The notes beneath the pieces were generated by a model. That model saw nothing but the letters and a program-made list of their open reading frames with translations. It did not search any database and was not told where the DNA came from. From NCBI GenBank assembly GCA_949841235.1, contig CATKZA010000096.1, forward strand, positions 1 through 6,919: DNA of 6,919 nt, written 5' to 3'. Source of the DNA: an uncultured Clostridiaceae bacterium (GTDB lineage: Bacteria > Bacillota > Clostridia > Lachnospirales > Lachnospiraceae). A program made the translations under genes and the position numbers. Positions 1 through 3,835 of the stretch are shown one piece after another. Numbering within the stretch: the stretch's first letter is position 1; each line of letters begins with the position of its first letter.

Positions 1-93
1 ACACTATAACAGATTTGCCTGAATAATGCCCCTAGTCGGGCAGCTGGTAGGTCGGCACTACCCATTCCGAGTCTTGCGGAAGGGGGAGATATT

Positions 94-180
94 ATGAGTA
101 CATACGAAGAATTTATGGTATTGCTAACATTTGCGATGCTCGTCATAGCAATTTTGGAATATGTCAATCATAAGAAATAG
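94..180 (+). CDS. Putative holin-like toxin peptide, unit 1 (28 aa)
   Basis: This small membrane peptide begins MSTYEEFMVLL, continues with an uninterrupted hydrophobic stretch (about residues 7-23) and ends in the basic tail NHKK. That layout matches the short Gram-positive putative holin-like toxin family, members of which are often type I toxins that damage the membrane when unrepressed. The RBS AGGGGGAG (81-88) lies 5 nt before the ATG. A bidirectional hairpin overlaps the stop codon, and an antisense RNA from about 276 runs into its 3' end. The leader is cut by the window edge: an AATAAT at 22-27 could be the -10, with its -35 at or beyond position 1. The family call rests on pattern and length. 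Toxicity is inferred. Confidence 0.8.
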   Translation: MSTYEEFMVLLTFAMLVIAILEYVNHKK

Positions 181-276
181 CCGCCCTGCTCTCTGGTAAA
201 AGTTGGACGGCTATTCTTAGTTTGTTTAATTGTCGCCGGAGCGGGTAGACCTAACCTACCCTCCAGCTGTCTTGCT
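172..276 (-). ncRNA. Putative antisense antitoxin RNA, unit 1 (about 105 nt)
   Basis: The ends are inferred from the promoter at 283-311 and from the shared hairpin at 176-215, which is followed on this strand by TCTT. The 5' part folds into a hairpin with GGGTAG pairing to CTACCC. The 3' part is fully complementary to the end of the toxin 1 mRNA. This fits a type I antitoxin of the convergent 3'-overlap kind (TxpA/RatA-like or Fst-like logic). No ORF of note is present. Confidence 0.6.
176..215. terminator. Bidirectional terminator hairpin, unit 1
   Basis: AATAGCCG (176-183) pairs perfectly with CGGCTATT (208-215) around a 24-nt loop. The toxin 1 TAG (178-180) lies in the left arm. Both flanks are T-rich in their own direction but without a long uniform run. 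Confidence 0.65.
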
Positions 277-282
277 ATGTGC

Positions 283-311
283 ATTATAACAAGTTATAAT
301 AACTTTGTAAA
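283..311 (-). promoter_or_regulatory. Antisense (antitoxin RNA) promoter, unit 1
   Basis: Read on the minus strand, TTTACA (306-311) is followed by a 17-nt spacer and a perfect TATAAT (283-288). It faces the toxin 1 gene, and transcription should start near 276. The same arrangement recurs in units 2 and 3. Confidence 0.8.
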
Positions 312-319
312 GCAACTTA

Positions 320-347
320 TTGTCATTTTATCAAAATCGAATACTAT
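320..347 (+). promoter_or_regulatory. Candidate sense promoter of toxin unit 2
   Basis: TTGTCA (320-325) and TACTAT (342-347) are separated by 16 nt, giving a start near 354. The resulting toxin mRNA would be about 180 nt, with a leader of about 58 nt containing the hairpin at 359-387. It sits back to back with the leftward promoter at 283-311. The -10 matches the consensus less well than the antisense promoters do. Confidence 0.5.
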
Positions 348-411
348 GCTTCACCAGGGAGCCGACTGGGCGATGCTACACCCCCGGACATTGTGAAAGG
401 GGATGATATCC

Positions 412-498
412 ATGGTTACATACAGTGATTTATTTGCATTTGTAATTATGTTGTGTGCGGTAATTTCTCTTGTTGTTACCTTCATGCATAAAAAATAG
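412..498 (+). CDS. Putative holin-like toxin peptide, unit 2 (28 aa)
   Basis: The peptide begins MVTYSDLFAFVIML, has one membrane-spanning segment (about residues 6-25) and ends MHKK. It has the same length and layout as units 1 and 3, and its closest relative is unit 3, with which it shares MVT at the start and an ML-CAVI-LVV core. The RBS GAAAGGGG (395-402) sets the start: ATG 412 has a 9-nt spacer, while the in-frame ATG at 403 touches the RBS and is unlikely to be used. A candidate promoter lies at 320-347. The TAG stop is inside the left arm of a 12-bp terminator stem. The antisense RNA starting near 584 overlaps the 3' end. Confidence 0.82.
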   Translation: MVTYSDLFAFVIMLCAVISLVVTFMHKK

Positions 499-584
499 CG
501 TCCCCTATCCCGACAAGATAAGACGCTATTTTTAGTAAACATTTTGCCGGGGGCTAGCCTTCATCTAGCTTCGGCTCTCTTGTT
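488..584 (-). ncRNA. Putative antisense antitoxin RNA, unit 2 (about 97 nt)
   Basis: It runs from the promoter at 591-619 to the hairpin at 491-533, which is followed on this strand by a T run. Its 5' hairpin pairs GCCG with CGGC and GCTAG with CTAGC around a 7-nt loop (547-577 on the plus strand). Its 3' end is antisense to the toxin 2 stop region. Confidence 0.6.
491..533. terminator. Bidirectional terminator hairpin, unit 2
   Basis: A perfect 12-bp stem joins AAAAATAGCGTC (491-502) to GACGCTATTTTT (522-533). The A and T ends supply a U tract in both directions. The toxin 2 stop codon (496-498) is inside the stem. Confidence 0.8.
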
Positions 585-590
585 AAGCAT

Positions 591-619
591 ATTATAACAA
601 GTTATAATAACTTTGTAAA
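591..619 (-). promoter_or_regulatory. Antisense (antitoxin RNA) promoter, unit 2
   Basis: On the minus strand, TTTACA (614-619), a 17-nt spacer and TATAAT (591-596). The spacer sequence is identical to that of unit 1. Transcription should start near 584 and run towards toxin 2. Confidence 0.8.
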
Positions 620-726
620 GCAACTTGTTATCATTTATTTCAGAAAAACGAATAACATGCTTCGCCAGGGAGCCGATGGGGCGATTATGCCAGCCGCCGG
701 AATAACGATGAAAGGGGCTGGTGCTA

Positions 727-813
727 ATGGTTACATTTTCGGAACTGATCCAATTTGTAATGATGCTTTGTGCCGTGATAACTCTTGTTGTTTACATATC
801 ACGCAAAAAGTAG
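727..813 (+). CDS. Putative holin-like toxin peptide, unit 3 (28 aa)
   Basis: The peptide begins MVTFSELIQFVMML, has a hydrophobic core to about residue 24 and ends ISRKK. It is clearly paralogous to unit 2. The RBS GAAAGGGG (710-717) lies 9 nt before the ATG, matching the spacing in unit 2. The stop codon lies in a 9-bp hairpin (809-844). Its own promoter is hard to see: the best -10-like box is TAACAT at 653-658, with TTATCA at 628-633 as a -35 at a poor 19-nt spacing. It may be weakly transcribed or depend on read-through from unit 2. The antisense promoter downstream (911-939) is intact. Confidence 0.82.
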   Translation: MVTFSELIQFVMMLCAVITLVVYISRKK

Positions 814-904
814 CGCCCTCGGTCTGGTAAACTAAGGCGCTACTCCATGTAGTTAATTAAACTTACCGGCGGCTAGGCTGCATCTAGTCATCGGCTCTCT
901 TGCT
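804..904 (-). ncRNA. Putative antisense antitoxin RNA, unit 3 (about 100 nt)
   Basis: It runs from the promoter at 911-939 to the hairpin at 809-844. On this strand the hairpin is followed by TTTT, so termination looks better leftward than rightward. The 5' part folds through CTAG/CTAG and CCG/CGG pairs (866-897). The 3' end is antisense to the toxin 3 coding end. Confidence 0.6.
809..844. terminator. Terminator hairpin, unit 3 (better on the minus strand)
   Basis: AGTAGCGCC (809-817) pairs with GGCGCTACT (836-844). A T run follows only on the minus strand, so it should end the antisense RNA well and the toxin 3 mRNA less efficiently. The stop codon (811-813) lies in the left arm. Confidence 0.65.
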
Positions 905-910
905 AAGCAT

Positions 911-939
911 ATTATAACAAATCGCAGTAACTATGTAAA
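911..939 (-). promoter_or_regulatory. Antisense (antitoxin RNA) promoter, unit 3
   Basis: On the minus strand, TTTACA (934-939), a 17-nt spacer and TATAAT (911-916). The two boxes and the spacing are kept although the spacer sequence differs from units 1 and 2, which suggests selection for promoter function. Start near 904. Confidence 0.8.
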
Positions 940-980
940 GCAACTTTTTAAAACAGCACAACTTGGACGGCACAGCAGAT

Positions 981-1056
981 GCAAGGAGACCATCCAATGC
1001 CAGCATGCAAATACACCTTAAAGAACGAAAAAACATGTGATATGCCGCCTTTAACA
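981..1056 (+). pseudogene. Decayed 5' fragment of a second integrase gene
   Basis: From the RBS (AAGGAG, 983-988) through ATG 997 the sequence follows the start of the intact integrase at 2211-2290. The peptide reads MPA-KYTLK--KT like the real N-terminus (MPAYKYTLKSGKT). After KT one base is missing, and in the corrected frame the codon matching TGG is TGA, so the copy carries both a frameshift and a stop. Similarity fades near 1056, just before the rhuM RBS. An open frame continues to 1221, but it is only the shadow of rhuM there. The fragment suggests a former integrase gene replaced or interrupted by the rhuM-int segment, or a partial duplication. Confidence 0.7.
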
Positions 1057-1078
1057 ATATGTCGAAAGGAGTTCATAT

Positions 1079-2167
1079 ATGGACGATTTCAATGCGCGCT
1101 TGAATGCTTTCACCCAAAGGGTGCTCAACAAAGACCTAACACAAGAACCAACGGAAGTATCTGCTGCCGTTTCAGGAGATACTGCCGAAAAAGAAGTAGT
1201 TCTATATCAGGCCGAAGATAGGAACATAAGCGTTTCTGTATTCTTCCGCAATGAAACCTTTTGGCTTACCCAAAAAGCCATAGGGGAACTGTTCCAAGTT
1301 GACCGGAGCGTGATAACAAAGCATCTATCTAATATTTTTAAAGACGGCGAGCTGGACAAAGATTCAGTATGTGCAATTTTTGCACATACTGCTTCTGACG
1401 GAAAAAAATATAATACACAATTCTATAACCTGGATGCCATTATTTCAGTCGGGTACCGGGTTAATTCAGTACAAGCCACGAAATTCCGGCAATGGGCAAC
1501 AGCCACCCTGAAAGAATATATGATAAAAGGGTTCATTCTAAATGACGATATGCTCAAAAATGGCGCAAAATTCGGAAAAGACTACTTTGACGAATTGCTG
1601 GAACGCATAAAGGAAATCCGTGCAAGTGAACGGCGTTTTTATCAAAAAATCACTGATATCTATGCGCAATGCAGTTACGACTACGACCCCAAAAGCGAGC
1701 TTACGAGAACGTTTTTCAAAACCGTGCAAAACAAGCTCATCTTTGCTATCACTGGGCGAACCGCTCCGGAAATCATCCATCAGAGAGTTGACAGCTCTAT
1801 AGAACATATGGGACTCAAAACATGGAAAAATGCTCCGGACGGGAAAATCCTAAAATCAGACGTAACAGTCTCTAAGAATTATCTTTCCAGAGAAGAGCTG
1901 TCCCATTTAAACGATATCGTCAACATGTATCTTGATTATGCAGAGAATCAGGCGAAGCGCAATAAATTAATGGCCATGAAAGACTGGGTGAATAAATTGG
2001 ATTCTTTTTTGCAATTCAATGAATACGACCTGCTGGAAAACATGGGAACTGTTTCCAGGGAAGTGGCCAATTCCCTTGCCATGGAAGAATATAAGAAATA
2101 TAGGGTATTGCAAGATAACGCATATTCTTCGGACTTTGACAAATTAACTGAAAAGTACTTGAAATAG
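1079..2167 (+). CDS. rhuM: RhuM-family protein (362 aa)
   Basis: RhuM proteins take their name from a Salmonella SPI-3 gene; their biochemical role is not established. Three parts are seen. Residues 1-40 are a polar extension before the usual family start (VLYQAEDRNISV). Residues 61-87 look like a helix-turn-helix (FWLTQKAIGELFQVDRSVIT, then KHLSNIF). Residues 116-152 hold the family signature YNLDAIISVGYRVNS followed by FRQWAT and LKEY. The C-terminal half has ERRFYQKITDIYA (184-196) and ends in a helical, charged segment. The RBS AAAGGAG (1065-1071) lies 7 nt before the ATG. No convincing promoter is visible. The gene is visibly more AT-rich than the integrase 60 nt downstream, suggesting a different origin. 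The helix-turn-helix suggests DNA binding, which is inference. A virulence role should not be assumed in this host. Confidence 0.85.
   Translation: MDDFNARLNAFTQRVLNKDLTQEPTEVSAAVSGDTAEKEVVLYQAEDRNISVSVFFRNETFWLTQKAIGELFQVDRSVITKHLSNIFKDGELDKDSVCAIFAHTASDGKKYNTQFYNLDAIISVGYRVNSVQATKFRQWATATLKEYMIKGFILNDDMLKNGAKFGKDYFDELLERIKEIRASERRFYQKITDIYAQCSYDYDPKSELTRTFFKTVQNKLIFAITGRTAPEIIHQRVDSSIEHMGLKTWKNAPDGKILKSDVTVSKNYLSREELSHLNDIVNMYLDYAENQAKRNKLMAMKDWVNKLDSFLQFNEYDLLENMGTVSREVANSLAMEEYKKYRVLQDNAYSSDFDKLTEKYLK
1365..1391. repeat. Perfect 12-bp inverted repeat inside rhuM
   Basis: CAGTATGTGCAA (1365-1376) and TTGCACATACTG (1380-1391) flank a TTT. The palindrome falls in codons for residues 96-104 (SVCAIFAHT). 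It could be an operator-like site or an RNA hairpin, or a by-product of the coding sequence. It lacks a following T run, so it is not a standard terminator. Confidence 0.6.
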
Positions 2168-2227
2168 AAAAATCCGCTCCACGCATTCAAGACATCAAAA
2201 TAAAACAATGAAAATGGAGGACATTCG

Positions 2228-3328
2228 ATGCCGGCATACAAGTACACCCTCAAGAGCGGCAAGACCATGTGGTACGCCAACTTTTACTACACCGACTGGA
2301 CCGGGCAGAAGAAGCACATCTGCAAGCGAGGCTTCAAGACGCAGCGTGAAGCAAAAGAATACGAGCGCTCATTCATGGATCAGGAGAAAAACACCAGCGA
2401 CATACTCTTCTCCTCCCTCGTTGAGAACTACCTGGAAGACATGTCGCACCGGCTGAAGCCTACCACAATGGAAAACAAGCGGTTCATCATCCAGGGCAAG
2501 CTGCTCCCTTACTTCGGGAATCTGAAAGTACGCGACATTGACACCATCAAAGTCCGCAGATGGCAGAACGAACTGATTTCATACCGGGACGGCAAGGGGA
2601 AGCCATTCTCCCAGACCTACCTGAAAACTGTGAACAACCAGCTCTCTGCCCTCATGAACTATGCCGTAGCCCATTACCAGCTGGCTTCCAACCCATGCAA
2701 GGCAGCGGGAAGCATGGGAAAGAGCAAGGCTGATGAAATGCACATCTGGACACAGGAACAGTATGAACAGTTCTCCAAAGCCATACAGAAATCCTCTGTA
2801 AAGCTGGCATTCGATGTGCTGTTCTATACCGGGATGCGATCCGGGGAACTGCTGGCCCTCACTCCTGCAGACATCCTTCCAACAAAGCGAATTGACATCA
2901 ATAAGAATTATGCAAAGGTGCAAGGCCGGGAACTATTCCTTGAGCCGAAGACCCCTAAGGCGAAACGGCGCATAGCCATCCCGGATTTCCTATACGATGA
3001 TATCCGGGAATACGTGTCCAAGCTCTATGGGATCGAAAAGGGGGACAGGATATTTTACTTCACGAAATCCGCCCTGGATAAAGAAATCAAAAGAGTCGCA
3101 GAAAAGGCCGGACTGCCACCCATAAGAGTACACGACCTCCGGCACTCCCACGCAAGCATGCTGATCGAACTGGGATTTTCTCCGCTGGAGATTGCCGACC
3201 ACCTGGGGCATGAATCGGTAAAGACCACGCTGGACACCTATTCCCACCTGTACCCGGACAAGGATCAGCAACTGGCCGACAGGCTGAACCAGTTCCGCAG
3301 AACGCCGCCAACAGAAGAAAGCACTTGA
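2228..3328 (+). CDS. int: Tyrosine recombinase / site-specific integrase (366 aa)
   Basis: The enzyme would catalyse integration and excision of the element by strand exchange through a 3'-phosphotyrosine. Domains in order: an N-terminal arm-type DNA-binding domain (about 3-50, with GKTMWYANFYYTDWTGQKKH), a SAM-like core-binding domain (about 58-155), and the catalytic domain (about 172-345). All catalytic residues are visible: R204 (YTGMRSGELL), K241 or K244 (EPKTPKAKRR), H302 and R305 (HDLRHSHAS), H328 (DHLGH) and the nucleophile Y338 (LDTYSHLYP). The length is normal for the Tn916/phage Int-like group. The RBS TGGAGG (2215-2220) with a 7-nt spacer fixes the start. It follows rhuM by 60 nt and may be co-transcribed. 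Its 3' end faces the guaA 3' end, the expected layout for integrases that target that site. The stop codon overlaps the -35 box of the next promoter. Confidence 0.95.
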   Translation: MPAYKYTLKSGKTMWYANFYYTDWTGQKKHICKRGFKTQREAKEYERSFMDQEKNTSDILFSSLVENYLEDMSHRLKPTTMENKRFIIQGKLLPYFGNLKVRDIDTIKVRRWQNELISYRDGKGKPFSQTYLKTVNNQLSALMNYAVAHYQLASNPCKAAGSMGKSKADEMHIWTQEQYEQFSKAIQKSSVKLAFDVLFYTGMRSGELLALTPADILPTKRIDINKNYAKVQGRELFLEPKTPKAKRRIAIPDFLYDDIREYVSKLYGIEKGDRIFYFTKSALDKEIKRVAEKAGLPPIRVHDLRHSHASMLIELGFSPLEIADHLGHESVKTTLDTYSHLYPDKDQQLADRLNQFRRTPPTEEST

Positions 3329-3353
3329 AACTCCCTGCCGATTATGGTATATT
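3325..3353 (+). promoter_or_regulatory. Promoter of the antisense RNA of toxin unit 4
   Basis: TTGAAA (3325-3330), a 17-nt spacer and TATATT (3348-3353), preceded by TGG, an extended -10 feature. The -35 box includes the integrase stop codon (3326-3328). Transcription should start near 3360 and run rightward against the toxin at 3454-3570. Confidence 0.7.
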
Positions 3354-3401
3354 AAGCATAAGAAAAGCACCCACTCCAAGGGTGGATGCCTCTCGATTGG
3401 G

Positions 3402-3419
3402 AAAACGCTTTATCAAGCG
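3402..3419 (-). terminator. Probable terminator of toxin 4 mRNA
   Basis: On the minus strand, CGCTT, the loop GATA, and AAGCG are followed by TTTT. It lies just beyond the larger hairpin at 3422-3449, so the toxin mRNA would end in two stacked hairpins and overlap the antisense RNA by about 50 nt. Confidence 0.5.
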
Positions 3420-3421
3420 CC

Positions 3422-3455
3422 GCCTAACCTGTTGGCAGACAGGTTAGGCATTTTT
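3422..3455 (+). terminator. Terminator of antisense RNA 4
   Basis: GCCTAACCTGT (3422-3432) pairs perfectly with ACAGGTTAGGC (3439-3449) around a 6-nt loop, followed by ATTTTT. On this strand it is a textbook intrinsic terminator. It lies just outside the toxin 4 stop codon and would also be transcribed in the toxin mRNA. Confidence 0.85.
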
Positions 3456-3570
3456 ATTTCTTCTTGCTTCTCTTATCGAGAAAGGTCAGAAACGCAACAA
3501 TCAAACTTCCAAAGGATATCAGCAAGCCAATAATCCCGATGAATATCAAAATAATGTCCGCAGCCATCAT
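3454..3570 (-). CDS. Putative holin-like toxin peptide, unit 4 (38 aa)
   Basis: The peptide begins MMAADIILIFIGIIGLLISF, continues hydrophobic to about residue 31 (SLIVAFLTFL) and ends in the basic tail DKRSKKK. It is a second, longer type of small hydrophobic peptide often annotated as a putative holin-like toxin; it is not closely similar to units 1-3. The RBS AGGGAGGT (3578-3585 on the plus strand) lies 7 nt before the first ATG (3570) and favours it over the ATG at 3567. A good promoter lies at 3662-3690, giving a leader of about 85 nt with several GC-rich hairpins that may limit translation. It faces a convergent antisense RNA. It sits between int and guaA, at the edge of the element. 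Membrane location is clear from sequence; toxicity is inferred. Confidence 0.8.
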   Translation of the reverse strand: MMAADIILIFIGIIGLLISFGSLIVAFLTFLDKRSKKK

Positions 3571-3661
3571 GATACGCACCTCCCTTCCTATGTATTCCGG
3601 CAAGCCGGTCATTGGCTCGGGAGGCTACCGCCCCTGTCATGGGCACTTTTCCATAAAATGG

Positions 3662-3690
3662 ATTTTATCACAGTTCGATGGGAATTACAA
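3662..3690 (-). promoter_or_regulatory. Promoter of toxin unit 4
   Basis: On the minus strand, TTGTAA (3685-3690), a 17-nt spacer and TAAAAT (3662-3667), with TG one base before the -10 (extended -10). Transcription should start near 3655. Confidence 0.7.
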
Positions 3691-3811
3691 TAACATCCTC
3701 CTAGGGTAGTGAAAGTAATTGGCTCTATTTATCGACATCAAATTAACATCACGGAGTGAATAAAATGTTTGAAAAGTATTGATTTTGCTTGCTTTCAATC
3801 CAAAATGTCCG

Positions 3812-3835
3812 CTATTCGAACTCTATCGTCCCTGG
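3812..3835. other. Candidate attachment site at the guaA 3' end
   Basis: The last codons of guaA read, on the coding strand, ATAGAGTTCGAATAG. Islands with tyrosine recombinases commonly insert at exactly this end of guaA, and an integrase gene converges on it here. No second copy of the sequence was found in positions 1-3811, so the other junction must lie beyond the window. The limits are approximate. Confidence 0.35.

Larger units (their letters stand above)
41..269. repeat. Inverted-repeat arms flanking toxin 1
   Basis: The left arm 41-69 contains CAGCTGG, CTACCC and a final CCG. The right arm 236-269, read on the minus strand, contains CAGCTGG, CTACCC and CCGG in the same order. The toxin mRNA leader and the antisense RNA therefore carry similar sequence, each able to fold on itself. 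Confidence 0.6.
359..577. repeat. Inverted-repeat arms flanking toxin 2
   Basis: GAGCCGA (359-365) and CCCCCGG (381-387) in the toxin leader are mirrored by the complements at 571-577 and 547-553. The run of five C is specific to this unit and occurs in both arms. Confidence 0.7.
670..897. repeat. Inverted-repeat arms flanking toxin 3
   Basis: GAGCCGATG (670-678) and AGCCGCCGG (692-700) in the leader are mirrored by CATCGGCTC (889-897) and CCGGCGGCT (866-874). The GCCGCCGG ending is specific to this unit and present in both arms. Confidence 0.7.
1..955. repeat. Three tandem copies of a toxin/antisense-RNA unit, period about 315 bp
   Basis: Each unit reads left to right: leader hairpin, strong RBS, 28-codon ORF, bidirectional terminator hairpin containing the stop codon, second hairpin, and leftward promoter. 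ORF starts are at 94, 412 and 727. The leftward -10 boxes are at 283-288, 591-596 and 911-916. Units 2 and 3 are closest to each other; the promoter stretch 284-317 recurs almost base for base at 592-625. Unit 1 is more diverged, so the array was not made by a single recent triplication. After the third leftward promoter the pattern stops, and an integrase fragment follows. Confidence 0.85.
3360..3456 (+). ncRNA. Putative antisense antitoxin RNA, unit 4 (about 97 nt)
   Basis: The RNA is inferred from the promoter at 3325-3353 and the strong terminator ending in ATTTTTATTT. It carries a 5' hairpin in which GCA pairs with TGC and CCAC with GTGG (3367-3389), then GCCTCTCGA, then the terminator. 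The 3' end overlaps the end of the toxin ORF (stop at 3454-3456). The layout mirrors the antisense RNAs of units 1-3. Confidence 0.6.
3364..3650. repeat. Inverted-repeat arms flanking toxin 4
   Basis: The antisense RNA segment 3364-3396 and the toxin leader 3617-3650 (minus strand) share order and sequence: AAG, GC-CCCA, GGG-GG, GCCTC-CGA. Each can fold on itself. The arrangement is the same as in units 1-3, though the sequence is unrelated. Confidence 0.55.
1..3811. mobile_element. End of an integrated mobile element (island, ICE or prophage remnant) next to guaA
   Basis: The segment holds a complete tyrosine recombinase gene, a piece of a second related one, a RhuM-family accessory gene and four small toxin/antisense units. 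It stops at the 3' end of the housekeeping gene guaA, a documented insertion hotspot for integrative elements. The right boundary is placed at the guaA stop codon. The left boundary is outside the window. No phage structural, replication or conjugation genes are visible, so the class of element cannot be decided. The boundary is inferred: no second attachment-site copy was found in the window. Confidence 0.6.

Noticed and set aside
403..411. Upstream in-frame ATG for toxin 2 at 403
   Set aside because: It directly abuts the GAAAGGGG RBS. ATG 412 has proper spacing and gives the same 28-residue length as the sister units.
351..542. 63-codon minus-strand frame across toxin unit 2
   Set aside because: It covers the terminator and toxin gene in reverse, and has no plausible RBS or family resemblance. 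It begins inside the antisense RNA by chance.
283..939. Regularly spaced repeats as a CRISPR array
   Set aside because: Spacing is about 310 bp and each interval holds a conserved ORF and promoters. There are no short repeats with unique spacers.
979..1221. 80-codon plus-strand frame starting MQGDHPMPACKYTLK
   Set aside because: Only the stretch from ATG 997 for about 16 codons resembles the integrase. The rest is out of frame and overlaps rhuM. Recorded as a pseudogene fragment instead.
3691..3811. tRNA gene as the integration target
   Set aside because: No cloverleaf or T-loop sequence is present in the junction region; guaA is the more likely target.
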